In this document: piece after piece, positions 1 through 12,415 of the stretch
Layout of the letters: each line of letters opens with the position of its first letter
Numbering within the stretch: position 1 is the stretch's first letter
Source of the DNA: Watersipora subatra
Taxonomy: Eukaryota; Bryozoa; Gymnolaemata; Cheilostomatida; Watersiporidae
Direction of reading: 5' to 3'
Assembly (NCBI RefSeq): GCF_963576615.1
Contig: NC_088715.1
Location: 59,121,802-59,185,801, forward strand
DNA length: 64,000 bases
Notes under the pieces: generated by a model
Databases searched by the model: none
What the model saw: the letters and a program-made list of their open reading frames with translations, nothing else
Told to the model about the DNA's origin: nothing
Position numbers and translations under genes: made by a program

Positions 1-456
1 AGCTACAAGAATACCTGCATCTTTGTTATTTCGCCGCAAAAAATACCCCAATAGCCAAATTGGAAATGCGAGCAAAGATTTTGTTGAATCAAGGTGGCGA
101 AATAGGATTTGCATGGCGAGGACAAAAGGCCATCGTGTTCCACTTCGTAAAGTAAAAAATCTTATAACAGGAACATTTTAACCCGAGGGCGCAATGTGAT
201 TGCGCAAAGCATTATTCACTTTATTGTGTGCAAGCAAGCACAAAAGACAGAGCGCAGGCGTTATTTTTGCAGAAGTGTAGAAGTGATTTCTGGTAATTGC
301 TTACCAGATGTATTGTAATAACTGACATTACAGCTGTACAGCCCAACCTAACAAGTCAAAGTGTATTGCCATCAAGTAAGGGTAAAAGTAGGACAAAAGA
401 TTAGTTAACAATGACTACTAGAAGAAAACAACAATAAGACTTTGCAACACTAAGTA
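1..456. other. No gene seen
   Basis: AT-rich sequence with no open frame bounded by splice sites and no repeat that I recognise. It could be intron or intergenic DNA. Confidence 0.5.
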
Positions 457-1217
457 CAGTGGAACCTCGGTTCTCAAACATAATCCGTTCTAGAAAGTTG
501 TTCAAAAACTGAGTTGTTCGAGATCCGAAACAATTTTTCCCATATGAATAATTATATGTGAATTTTAATCCTTTCAAAGGCGAGAAAACAACTTCGGTAA
601 AGTATTTTTCCAACATTTTACACCATAAATTGTACTGTATACTATAAATAAAATTGATTAGATATAAATCAGGTTTAACTTTAATAAAAGTTTTTTCTAT
701 TTATGATGATGGAAAAAACAAAAGTAAAAATTTCGTATGTTTTGCTCTTAAAACATCAAACACATTAAAGGTTAAGATACAATACCCAAAAATTTCAGAA
801 ATTGATAATGAAACAGCAAAAATGCAACAGATCAGTTACATTAAAAATCGTAGGAAAAAGAAAACATAAACAGCAATTGCACGTTTACTTCACATCTTTA
901 AAGAAGAATCCTCCAAAACAATTTAGGGTAACTAGACTGGAGGGGTTATCTCCCTAGCAAATCTCTTCGGTAAAGGAGACTTTGTCCCAGATGGTTTCTT
1001 CCCTTTTGTAAAGAATTTATGAAGTGTAAATTGATTCTCCATTTGTTGACCAATGTTTCCATGCTGTTTCCGAAGATGTTTCAATTACAATGCGCATGCT
1101 CCGGTTTGGTCAAGAGCCGAATTTATGTTCGAGATCCGAGACGGACAAATCTCAAAATCTTTGGTCAAAAACCGAGTCGGTCGAGAACCGAAGCGTTTAA
1201 GAACCGAAGTTCCACTG
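457..1217. mobile_element. Mariner-type MITE, copy 1
   Basis: A 761-bp non-autonomous element. Its left end reads CAGTGGAACCTCGGTTCTC and its right end is the near inverse complement, GAACCGAAGTTCCACTG. Both ends are flanked by TA, the target duplication of the Tc1/mariner/IS630 superfamily. Sub-terminal sequence repeats the motif 'gttcgagatccgaa' in both orientations. A second copy in inverted orientation lies at 14852-15615. The short open frames inside are not conserved as protein and I see no transposase, so it was probably mobilised by an enzyme encoded elsewhere. Confidence 0.8.
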
Positions 1218-1569
1218 TACAGAGTATGAATACGTGCATGACAGAAGGTGAGTTTTTGCCATCAACTAGTGTCTATGTTAGACCATCCCATTACCGCTAA
1301 ATTATCTTTTAGCTTTAGGTTAATCGAGAGAAAATATTTTTTCTCAATTTATTAATTAGATAATTTAAAACAAAATATTTAATATTTTGCTATAAAATGT
1401 CTTGCAAAAGGACAATAATGATCTAGCAAACTGACAAACGTCATTTTTTGTTCTAAAGTTATCAAAAGCTTTCTGCATAGTAATTTCGTTTATAACTGTA
1501 ATTGCATGATTAATTGTAAATTCTATGTAACTGGTTTAACAAAAAAACAGATGTGTGCGGTTATCTTAG

Positions 1570-1693
1570 CGTCTACTCACGTGATGTGATAGTTGTCTGG
1601 GAGTTACCAATAGAAATGATGAATGGTAAAGGAAGAACTTTTAGTAGCATCCCATTCGTGCATTCGTATCCATCTGTAAAACAGTGGAAAGAT
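1570..1693 (+). CDS. Candidate internal exon, unrecognised gene
   Basis: A 124-nt open segment lies between an acceptor (gcggttatcttag, then C) and a consensus donor (GAT then gtaagta). It begins with one base of a split codon and ends in phase 0. The 41 residues start VYSRDVIVVWELPIEMMN and end PFVHSYPSVKQWKD, a composition with Trp, Tyr and mixed hydrophobic stretches that looks like a folded protein rather than random AT-rich translation. I cannot name the family. No partner exon was found within the window on the plus strand, so if real the ankyrin-repeat gene at 2.07-5.54 kb may lie inside or beyond its intron. Confidence 0.4.
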
Positions 1694-2072
1694 GTAAGTA
1701 AAATAATAATAATATGTTACTAGTTGCTGTCGTATCAGAGTAAGTATTTAGCTTCAAAAATACGGAGTCGCTCATAAGGTGACACGAGTTTCAACAGAAT
1801 GGACATGCCAATACAAACATAAGAAAGTTATCAGCTCTGATTATTAATTACGGCTTAGTGACTAAGTCTGCATAAGTAGATACATTGTAATGCAAGAGAA
1901 TAACACTGCAAACCACAAATCAAAGGTTGATGTTTCCCAAAGTCAAATGCTTTCCTTTGAAGCTACCTGATGCCAGCGGAAGACAAAACAATAAACGAGA
2001 ACACTGTGGACTTATGGCTGTTACATAATACTGTTAGAACAAAGACTCATCAGGAACTTAAGCACAGTATAT

Positions 2073-5000
2073 CTAACCGGTGGTATGGAGTTTACAGATG
2101 CTCCCAGTTTCTCGTTGCACCGTGTTGGTAAATTCTCCAACTGTGCTATCAAGTGAGAACGGAAACACAAGACGCTTGGAGTTGTAGATGAGTTTGATAA
2201 CTTCTCCGACAATTTGCCCTAAAAATGAGTATACTATTGAACAGATCATGCAATGCTTCGAATCTGCACACTGAAAATAATAACACACAATTTGATTTTT
2301 GATTTTGTCTACCAAGTAAGAACTTGTGGGTCACCAAATTTTTGTGGTTCCCACCCATGATTGTTGACTTTTTAAGGCGCAATACGGAAAGTGAATAGAT
2401 TTACTATATTTGCAAAATGTATTTTTATAGGACAATGATGAAAATAGAATAGATAAACAACAGCTAACTTCCTTGACGAAAATTCTTGCGAAAGCATAAT
2501 GTTTCAGATTTTAGTTTAAATTAACATGGAACTCTGGTTCCTGATCAATGAATCTGATTAAAATAGGTTTTCCAACTTGAGCAAGTTAAAATAGTGGAAT
2601 AATCCAGTACATTCTATACCAAGTTCTACTCAGCATACAAAATTTGAAAAGCACATCACATAGAGGTATCAATGCTTTAGTAATTTTTGATAACCAGCTC
2701 TAGTGCAATACCAAATTATACTATATCATGAAGGGTAACAGTTTGTGTAGAAAACCACAGAAGATTTTACCTTCATATTTAAACACTTGTGCAGGTGTCG
2801 GTCCATGAGATAAGTCAATTGGATTCTCTCTTTCCTCAACAGTGACAGTTGATGTTGCTTCAGCATATGCTGGTTCTACTTGAGACATATTATTAGTGAT
2901 GGAATAGTTTGTGGACCAAGGCCTTTTCCTCTCAGAGGGATTGGTAAATAGATTCGAGTTTGATGTTGAAGTTGATGAATGCATTAGAGTATTTGGAACA
3001 TAAGGTGAACCTGTATATGTTGATGAAACTTGAGAGGGCTCATTTTCATCTAGTATCAGTGACCTTAGAGACGGAGGCAGATTCTGCCCCAAACTTAGAG
3101 GACTCTCTGAACTTACCATCGATAAATCTGGTGTTTTAGAGTTGCTGAAAAGGAATTCTGAATAGGCTGTTTCTAAGCTGGCATGGGATACAAAAGGATT
3201 GTCAAGGTTTTCTTCCAAGTTATGAGTTTGAAGGGAAGAAGGAATTTGAAAACTTGATTGATAGTCATTGGCAGGTTCCTGTAAAAGGGTAAGGAGTGCA
3301 TCATTCGTTGCAGAGTGTGGTGACCCTCTGTGAAAATCAAATGTAGTTGGAGAAAAAGTGGAATTTTCGAAAGTAGGTTGACTTGCTCTAGATGCTTTTA
3401 CGGGAGTGAAAGCTGATCTCCCATTGGGTGTGCCTGGGAGAGGTATTGGTTGTATTTGTAGGACAGAACTAAGAGGTTCTGAAGCAGGTGTGTATGCCTT
3501 GTGTGTGACCGAGAAGGCAAGGTTATCATTGGGTGCCATTGCCGTGGCATTTAGAGAATTGGTGGATGTTTCAGAATACTCTTCTCTTGCAGCATATTGC
3601 ATCGCTGTGTTTCCTTTATTATCTAGCATCATTTTCAGAGCATCTTTTATTTCTGGTGATATGGAGTCTAGTATAAATTTCAGTATGTCTGTATGGCCAT
3701 GTATACTTGCACAGTGTAATGCTGTGCAGTTTTCATCATTTTGTTGTAAAAGCATCCTATCCTTACTCTCTAATGATACGGAGTCTAGCACACACTTTAC
3801 TATGTCTGTATGTCCCTTACTGCTAGCATAGTGTAATGCTGTCATGTTGGTATTATTTTGTTGTAAAAGCAGCTTATCCTTGCTCTCTGATGATATGGAG
3901 TCTAGTATACACTTCACTATGTCTGTATGGCCATTTCTGCTAGCATAGTGCAATGCTGTACGGTTGGTATCAGTCTGTTGGAAAATCAGCCTATCCGAAT
4001 TCTCTGATGATATGGAGCCTAGTATACATTTTACTATTTCTGTATGTCCATATTTGCTAGCACTGTGTAATGCTGACCAGTTGGTTTTAGTAATTTGCAA
4101 AAGCAGTCTATCCATATTATTTGATGATATGGAGTCAAGTATACACTTCACTATGTCTGTATGACCATATCTGCTAGCACGATGTAATGCTGTCCAGTTG
4201 GTTTCAGTCAGATGTAAAAGCAGTTTATCCTTATTCTCTGATGATATGGAGTCTAGTATACACTTCACTATGTCTGTATGACCATTAGTGCTAGCACTGT
4301 GTAATGCTGTCCATTTGGTATCATCTTGCTGTAAAAGCATCCTATCCTTACTCTCTGGTGATATGGAGTCTAGTACACACTTGACTATGTCTGTATGACC
4401 ATATCTGCTAGCACTGTGTAATGCTGTCCAGTTAGAACCAGCTTGCTGTAAAAGCAATCTATCCTTGCTCTCTGATGATACGTAGCCTAGTATACACTTA
4501 ACTGTGTCAGTATGTCCATGTCTGCTAGCGCGGTGTAATGCTGACCAGTTGGCATCAGTCAGTTGTAAAAGCAGCTTATCTTTATTCTCAGATGATATGG
4601 AGTCTAGTATACACTTCACAATGTCTGTATGACCATATCTGCTAGCATAGTGTAATGCTGACCAATTGGCTTCAGTCAGTTGTAAAAGCAGTTCATCCTT
4701 ACTCTCTGATGATATGGAGTTTAGTATGCATTTCACTATGTGTGTATGTCCATTAGTGCTAGAACAGTGCAATGCTGTCCAGTTGGAATCATCTTGTTGT
4801 AAAAGCAGCATATCCATACTATCAGATGATATCGAGTCTAGTATATACTTCACTATGTCTGTATGACCATATCTGCTAGCACTGTGTAATGCTGACCAGT
4901 TGATATCAGTCTGTTGTAAAAGCAGTCTATCTTTATTCTCTGATGATATGGAGTCTAATATACACTTCACTATGTCTGTATGTCCATTAGTGCTAGCATA

Positions 5001-5543
5001 GTGTAATGCTGTCCAGTTGGTTTTAGTCAGATGTAAAAGCAGTTTATCCTTATTCTCTGATGATAAGGAGTCTAGTATACCCTTTACTATGTCTGTATGT
5101 CCATATCTGCTAGCGCAGTGTAATGCTGTTTTTCCCAAACTATTTCGTATCATAAGCAGATTATCCCTATTTTCTTTTGATATGGTGTCTAGAGATTGTT
5201 TTATTAGTCGTGTGTATCCTAAAATACTAGCCAAGTGTAATATTGTTTCACCTTCCTCATCGCAACTTTTGAGAACTTCAGCCAGGTGATCAGCTAAAGT
5301 ATGACTCATTAAACATGTTGCTAAGTCTGTATCATTCCTTTTTAAAGCAACATGAAGGAATCTCACCCTTTTGTTAAATAGAGACATCAATATTACAAAG
5401 ACTTCCTCTCTGTCCACTTTTCGTAAGTATCCATCTAATTGTGTCACTGTGAGATGAGTCTTTCCTGAGACCTCAACATAAGACTTTAAAACTCTAGCAA
5501 GATAATCACCAGCTGACGGAGAGCCCTCCCTACTTCTCGCCAT
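2073..5543 (-). CDS. Ankyrin-repeat protein, two exons, ~972 aa
   Basis: Coding exons are 5543-2771 and 2218-2073. The donor is GAAG then gtaaaa and the acceptor is ctcattttttag; phase 1 joins to a 2-nt start, giving ~972 aa. The frame is open upstream to about 5588, but the first ATG is at 5543, just after 'aaacag', so a 5' UTR intron or an upstream coding exon is possible. Residues 1-100 are a helical-looking N-terminal region. From about residue 101 there are 14 ankyrin repeats plus a degenerate fifteenth, each exactly 39 residues with the signature W-[TS]-ALH-x-AS-x-x-GHTDIVKCILDS-I-S. The usual ankyrin unit is 33, so each carries a lengthened loop around 'SSENKDRLLLQ'. The last ~325 residues are Ser/Thr/Pro/Asn-rich and probably disordered. 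Ankyrin arrays bind proteins; the partner here is unknown. No signal peptide or membrane segment is visible. Confidence 0.85.
3605..5243 (-). repeat. 117-bp coding tandem repeat (ankyrin array)
   Basis: The ankyrin exon holds 14 units of 117 bp (39 codons) that remain close to identical at the DNA level, for example recurring 'gatatggagtctagtata' and 'tatgtctgtatg' on the plus strand. Antisense open frames across this stretch are by-products of the repetition and are not genes. Confidence 0.9.
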
Positions 5544-5589
5544 CTGTTTATGGAAGTGTTGTTGACTAGGCCTTCTGCAACATCCCAAT

Positions 5590-5829
5590 ATAATAATTCC
5601 ATAGCTACAATACTCAAGTTCCCCTCCTTCTAATGAAGTATTTGTATCAACTTGCCTACATTCCTTATCAAATTAAAAAGTATCTTCCAAGAAACAACTT
5701 GATTCAAATTCCAGCAAATGTGCAACCATTTGTGACTATTACTGAATTAAAAATCCTCTACTTAAATGGAGGTTCCACTAAGAACACCCAAAATGCTCCA
5801 TAACTTGACTAAGCAACTTTACCCTAATA
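5590..5829. promoter_or_regulatory. Upstream flank of the ankyrin gene
   Basis: This 240-bp AT-rich stretch lies immediately upstream of the ankyrin-repeat reading frame and must hold its 5' UTR, a splice acceptor or its promoter. I see no convincing TATA or initiator element. Confidence 0.3.
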
Positions 5830-6112
5830 CAGTCATACCTCAAAATATGAGTGCCTCAACATATGAGAAAATCAAGATACAAGTAAAATTTTGAGCAGGT
5901 TTCTGCCTTAAAATATGAAAAACCTATGAGATAGAAACATACAAGCCTCTTTCGGTTTTTAAGTTCAGTTTTAGGTAGTTTTTTAGAGGATGAGAACGAA
6001 GTACATAGTATTTAGTTTTTTTTATACAGGAAATATTGCTTTGAGATATGAAAAAATTGACATACGTGCTTTCTCCAGAAACGTATTAAGCTCTTAAGTT
6101 CAGATATGATTG
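5830..6112. mobile_element. Tigger/pogo-like MITE
   Basis: A 283-bp element starts CAGTCATACCTCAAAATATG. Its right end, read as the complement, is CAATCATATCTGAACTTAAG, an imperfect terminal inverted repeat. TA dinucleotides flank both sides. The internal motif 'tatgag...tgccttaaaatatgaaaa' and the CATACCTC terminus resemble Tigger/pogo-type DNA transposons. There is no transposase. Confidence 0.65.
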
Positions 6113-8754
6113 TATAATATTGTATCGACAGACAGCTACAAGCAATAGACTTAAAGTTATTAGTTATGTCAACCACAAAAAAGTAGAGGTAATGAGACAC
6201 TGTTTCTATAGGTCTAGAAGTAACATGACAATGCACCAGTAAGAACTAGCAGTGACACATCAATGTACCTATAAAACCTAAGGAAACCATTTACCGTTTT
6301 ACCTCTACCAGACATTCCAGTCTATAGTTGATCTCAAATTGATGATCACTCTCCGGTACCTTTGTAACATAAAGCACTAGCTATGGTGGACAAAGTCTTT
6401 GAAGTTTCATGTCTAATTCATAACACTCCTACTGACTTTGTACATGTAATGTAGCTTTGTGGTTTTGAACTACAATATATTATCTGAAATATGTATTGGT
6501 TCTTTATAAATTCTAGTTGTCCTCTCATATTATAGCAAGCTGCGCTGAATGTTTCTGCAAGAAATTATAATGTAGGCCTATTAGTTTAACAATGGAACTA
6601 GCAGAGATGGGCACTTGAGTTAACAGGCTTGCTCGATTAAGGCTTGAGGCCCATCTCACAAATAAACTGAATTGAATAGATATTCCGGTATCTTTTTCTT
6701 GCTGTAGAAATGTATTGACTCGGTACATCCTACCAGTAAGAAGTGAATTGAATCTTTACTGTCACCAATAATAGAGGAATTGACTCGATTCTCTATTTTC
6801 AATAAGCAAAGCGACTCGAATCAAAATGCACCGATGCTTCTCTTTAGTATTATTGGATTGATAGAAAATTCATCATGATCAGTGATATCTCAAGTAACCC
6901 AATCTGTTGGCATGTGCCAAAAGAAAGGTCAGTGCAGTCCTATGTTGCCACCTGCACACATTTTACAAGACCTCGATATCACTACGTATATTTTATTGGT
7001 TGTTAATATGTACTACGCAGTAATATAGTTTAGCTCTATGGTTTGCCTGCGTACTGACAATAAGCCTATTTATAAACTTCATAACTGATCGAGAATATCA
7101 TTCATTCTACTGAAAAACCTTTATAACAATTCACCTTTCTATCTTTATAAAAGCATTGATCACAAGTTGCAGGGTTAACAGATCCACCCAAACCTTTGCC
7201 ACAATAAATTTAGAAGGTTAGGTTATCATTGTGCCAAAAACTAAACAAAAAACAGCATAAAATCATGGTTTCAATTTTGTTTAGCTGACTGAAAGACATA
7301 TTGTAAACAGCGTCCTAAACAAATTTCTACTAGTGAAATTCTTCAACACTGGACCAATGATATTCATGGTTACTACATTTTCAAATTAGAAATTGTTTAA
7401 CTGCAAAGACAATAGCGTTTTTCTTTTGCAGCTAGTTTCACTAAACTACAAAAATATCAAGCACTCATTTTGGCTTTCATATGCATAGATTCTCGTGCAG
7501 AAAGTTTTTACCGATTTTAAAAAACTTTAAATTAAAGTTATATGACGAAAGGTCTGCTTTTACAGCAAAAAAAATAAGCGTATGTCTGCAAAAAATGGTA
7601 GGCACTGTAATATCCTAGACATTGGAATCGTCTTCCCTATTACTGGGTTTTGTAAACAAGTTAATTGTCATAGATATGACAGGATTCAAGCCTCGTTTTG
7701 AATAGAAAGTCAGCACATTAGGCTGTCTTGTTATGTAAGCTTTCTTTTGAATTGCCGCTGCTGAGCTGTACAGTCGTGTATTTATAATCTGATTATTGTG
7801 TGAATACATCTGACACTTATATAATTGCAACGATGTTATAGGCACCATTTAATTTCACTCGAAAAAGCAATGAATTCCCTAGTAAAATAGATGATATTTG
7901 TTATACAAACAGTCAATAGACTGAGCTAGTACATGTAGCTAAATTAGCAATCGTGAGTTATTTTTATTTTGATAGATTGTCATAGGCCAATTTGTTGTAA
8001 GAATTAATAGAGAATTGACCTTGTTTATTTGGAAAAATTGAAATGAATCGAGCCATTTAAGTTACGATAGCTAAATAATTGAGAATTTAATTTAACATAC
8101 ACCTTACGTTTTTGCAATGAATCGTGAATTGAATCAATTCTTACTTGGCATATGATGCAAAAGAATTGGGAGTTGAATTGTTAATTATTTGATGAGAACT
8201 GAAATGGCTTGAGTCATTTGTCAAAGCCATATAAACATATCTGGGAACTAGACGCATCCCAGGTTTGTAAACGCGAAAGAGCACAAAGGAAGCATACGGC
8301 AAAAGTTATAGGCAAAATAAAAAAGTGAAAGTTAGAAATTAAACAATAATTGTAGCTGTTTTCTATTTTTATTTAATCAACCATCGATCTGTCATATCTA
8401 TGATTATCACCAGTCTAATGCTGGTTGTCAGTAATCGCTAGAGCAAAATAAGAACTAGGTTGACGTAAGCTCGTGCTAGTTGAAATTCACGACAGTATAA
8501 CCAAATATACTATTTGAAATCTACAAATCTTTCTTAGAATCAAAGTAAATACTTACTTACATTTCCGTGAAGTTCTTGTAGTAGGCTGTTTAAATGTTTT
8601 ATCTCTGTTGCATCCTTCTGTTTACTTTAGTATTGCTAGTACTCGTGAAAGTAGTTACAGTTGCGCGACGTGTGGGAAAATGTTATTTCCCACTAGGTCA
8701 CGTGACGTTGACGTCGCATTAGATAAGAATAATACTGGTACGTGTGTATAGTAT
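6113..8754. other. Gene-free, AT-rich
   Basis: No open frame with credible splice borders. There is scattered AT-rich sequence and short direct repeats of an 'aattgaat' type between 6650 and 8200, and nothing I can name. Confidence 0.4.
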
Positions 8755-9385
8755 AAGTAGTATATACGGTCAGATCTAAAAAAGATAACGATTTGTGAGT
8801 TTCTAGCCGCAATTCCTAAATCGGTTGCGGAATGTACACGTAAATTAATTTCGGCGCCTACAATATAACTGCGCGTTAATAAGGCCGTTTCTACGCAACT
8901 ACAAAACTGCTAATGCTAGTTGCACTGAGTAGTTGTAGTAGGCTGTTGTTGTAAATGGTTTTTAGTATACTTTTGAATAGAGCTTGTACATTGATAATAT
9001 TATTACAAACTATTACATATGTACTACATTGCAAAACGGTTATTTTGTATGACTACAGCAGGTTTTGGCTTGCCTACAAAACCGTTTCACTTTTTCTTCT
9101 ACTTACAATACAAATTTGAACCTGACTTTTCAGCAATTATTAGCCTAGCTACAAAACAGTTATATTTCTATTAAATACATATTGGAACCTGTCTTTTCAG
9201 CAAATATTAGTCTAGCTACAAAACAGTTATACTTCTATTACATAAATCCATTACGTCCATGGTACTACTGATTACATATAATCGCCAACACAGTTACACA
9301 GTTTTCAAACCGAGTTAGGAACTGCGGGCTAGAAACTCACAAATCGTTATCTTTTTTAGATTTGACCAGTATCAGTATATACAGT
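8755..9385. mobile_element. Foldback element with ~65-bp inverted ends
   Basis: The left arm (about 8760-8835, including 'aaaaaagataacgatttgtg' and 'gagtttctagccgcaattcc') reappears inverted at about 9305-9380 ('ggaactgcgggctagaaact', 'cacaaatcgttatctttttt'). The interior has repeated 'ctacaaaacagttat' blocks near 9150 and 9215. It is non-coding. A related partial copy lies at about 12180-12415. Confidence 0.65.
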
Positions 9386-10873
9386 ATATGGTATAGTATA
9401 GTAGTTGTAGTCGTGCTATTGCACGCTTGATCGACTTTGGACAATGCGCGCAGTCTGCTGTAGGAAAAAAATTGCTAGCGTAATAAAGACGCGCGTACAC
9501 TAGAGCGTACTCAATACGAAAGTGAAGCGACGCGACAAAGCGGCAAGATTGTTGCGTTTTCAGAGCGTTCAAACATGTTTGATTTTGGGTGCGGCCTCTT
9601 GCACGCTATTGGCTGTTCCAAGGTCATAGACCGCAAAAACCGAAAACGTAGTCGTGCCAAACGCCAGTGAAATAATAATAAATTGATTAATTAGTAATAG
9701 TAGCGTGATCAGATATTGAAGAGCAACTCATTGAGTTAGGGAGAGACAGGCCATGCCTCTATAATCAAAGACACCAAAATTATAAACAAGAAGATATCAA
9801 GAAGAATAACTGGCGAGAAATCGCAAAAGAATTAAAGTTAGCTGATAAATAAACAAATAATGATAACTAGAAATTCCCCTGTCATACAGCCCACGACCAA
9901 AGTGATATTGGAAAAAAAAGGGTACTGATGGTTGAGAAATGCAATATTAGCAGTCAAATGGCACTGCAGTGGAGTAGGATAACTGCAATGGTAGCTGTAA
10001 TGTACTGGGTGTTATTATGTGCAACAAACAGCAATAATGAAAGGAAAAGATTATATGTTTATATCTTTCCCCGCAATAAAAGAAGTGCAATATTACAAGT
10101 AAAATTCACTGATATTATAAGAATAACCATTATTATTAATATAGTACTGCAGTGATAATAAAAAACCAATGCACAATTTTGTTTACATTTCAAAACGTCA
10201 TAGCTAACAATATTAAGAGGTTTTGATATTTATATAGATTTTTAGAAAACCTATTTAAACTAGATAGAAAAAACTATTTAGAAAAAATAATAACAGTAAC
10301 ATATTGCCCAATGTCAGTCACTATATACTTCAATATTGTAAATTTGAATGCTTATTCTTATCATTAAATCTTATAAAATCAAATAATTATTCTTATAATT
10401 AAATATTGTAACAATCTCATAAGAATCGTTAAAAAAATATCATCGTCATTTCCTTTACTTTCACTGCTTTGGACATCAGTTGGAATACCAAAGTACTCAT
10501 AAGTGTTCAAAATATCAGTTACTTTGAAATCGGCAAAAGAAAATGATTGCTTTTCAGTACTTCTACGTTAATTACAAAAACCTTTGACAATTGGACAATG
10601 CTATAGACTGGTGAAATGTGCACGATTTTTTTCGTGAAATTTTCACGACTTGATGGTTTTATTCTTTGTCACTCGGCGTTTCGTTGGCCGGTCTTAATTT
10701 TGATAAAAATAAGGCTTGTCAAGTTTTAATGACGATTTCAGGCCGAATTAATCTGTCTATTTGTGTATAATCCGATCAGATGGATAAGGTTTAGGAAATT
10801 TTCTACAAATAATAAAGACTTCGTAACATATTTAAATAGGTTTATATGTGTTTTGTATCGTTATTATACTTAA
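9386..10873. other. Gene-free, AT-rich
   Basis: No supported coding segment. An open frame at 9928-10155 on the plus strand has no splice context or family resemblance and is not annotated as a gene. Confidence 0.4.
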
Positions 10874-11745
10874 AGGTTGATTTGCAAAAAAATTCACATT
10901 ACAGTTATTTGGTATCAAAAGATTCACCATGTCTTACTCTGTTGTTTTGTAAGTGCCAAATATGTGGAAATATGATTACAAGCTCTTAAAAGCTCAAAAA
11001 CGAAAAGCCGCCGTAGATTTGAATCTCTTTATTTCGATGACGTATCCACGAAATTTGGCTATCGTTTTGTCACGTATGTTCTCACGTGAATTGAAAGGCC
11101 AATACAAAGCTCAATATAAAACTTATCATAGCACTAGTTTATGACAAACACTTGGGGTTTTACCGAAAACCCTGTATCAAATATAGATGCTCACTACTTT
11201 ACAGTTTTGTTTCGACCTGGTCTAATCGGCAAGTCGTAATCTGATCATGTGACCCAATACTTCGAAAATAAATTCTGCCACACTTTTTGATTATCACAAG
11301 TGACCAACAGGCTCGCCATGATTATCAGACAATGATATGTACTCCTACAAGCTAAGGCTAAAAAATTAAACGAATTTTTACGGTAAGTTTTAAGATATCA
11401 CTGCTAAAAGTGACAGCATTACGATGACGATAAAACAGACATGTAAGAACAATAGACATAGTTTTATTGAATGCGTGAAGTATATTTGTGAAAATATTTC
11501 GACGAATAAGGTTGCAAGAAAGTGTAAACAGAAACCATCTCTCACAACTACATCACATTTGAGCCGTTTTGGAAAGGGAATCCAAACTACGGCGTTCTCG
11601 TGTGGCTGCGATTTTCTGTTCGTTTTTGAGCTTTTTAGAGCTTGTAATCACCTTTCCACATTTTTTGCACTTACAACACAACAGGGACATGATGAATCTT
11701 TTCATATCAAATAACAGTAATGTGAATTTTGTTGCAAGTCAACCT
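10874..11745. mobile_element. TTAA-flanked foldback transposon, copy 1
   Basis: An 872-bp element has ~190-bp terminal inverted repeats beginning AGGTTGA(C/T)TTGCA and containing 'tcacattacagttatttggt'. It is bounded on each side by TTAA (10870-10873 and 11746-11749). TTAA target sites are characteristic of the piggyBac group, but the terminus is not the usual CCY...RGG, so the assignment stays open. The interior encodes nothing recognisable. A second copy with the same ends is at 24446-25320. Confidence 0.75.
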
Positions 11746-11749
11746 TTAA

Positions 11750-12179
11750 ACGACTCCATTGAAAAATGGTTAAATTCGTGGATGAGATATTGGTACAAGG
11801 GTTTGCGACGGCCGTTGATGAATAATTTTCGTGAGTTGTGCGCACATATGCATTTATCCTAAATCTCCCGAACAATCGCTTCGCTTGTGTTTGGTCGGGA
11901 GATAATTAATTTATTTTAACTCAAGTTTAAATTAATGCAAATAACTTCCCTATCACTACATCCCTAATAACATCACTTTATTAATCAAAACTGTTTACTG
12001 TATTAGTTTTTGTCTGATGGGCGCGAATAATATTGCTCCAAGTGTGCTTTGAGGTGAAATTCGTTTGACGCCTCAACCGCTACAGCTTCGCTTAATTTGC
12101 TTTTAGTGTCCGCGCACCTTAAAAGGGGTATGGTATATTTAAGATAGCTCTTTGTGAGATCATAGCCTACGAGTTCTAG
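11750..12179. other. No gene seen
   Basis: Short anonymous AT-rich segment between two repeats. Confidence 0.4.
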
Positions 12180-12415
12180 TCGGCTTGAAAAATGGCTGTG
12201 TTGGTGATTATGTATAATCAGTAGTACCATGGATGTCGGAAAATAGTTTTATATAATTTTTAAAAGGAAAACTTATAGTTATATCGTATTGTTATATTGC
12301 AGTTATATTGTAGGCGCCAAAATTTATTCTGTGTCCATTCCGCAACCGAGTTAGGAACTGCCGGCTAGAAACGCACAAATACAATGTACATTTGTAGTTC
12401 TCTTTTTTAAATCTT
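12180..12415. mobile_element. Partial copy of the 8755-9385 foldback element
   Basis: It shares 'gcagttatattgtaggcgcc', 'ccgcaaccgagttaggaact' and 'gtagtaccatgga' with the element at 8755-9385. One inverted end is recognisable and the other is missing or diverged. Confidence 0.55.

Noticed and set aside
3406-5289. Plus-strand open frames across the ankyrin exon
   Set aside because: They are antisense shadows of the 117-bp coding repeats.
11424-11862. Plus-strand open frames of ~96 codons
   Set aside because: They lie in the inverted arm of the TTAA-flanked element and are not conserved as protein in its second copy.
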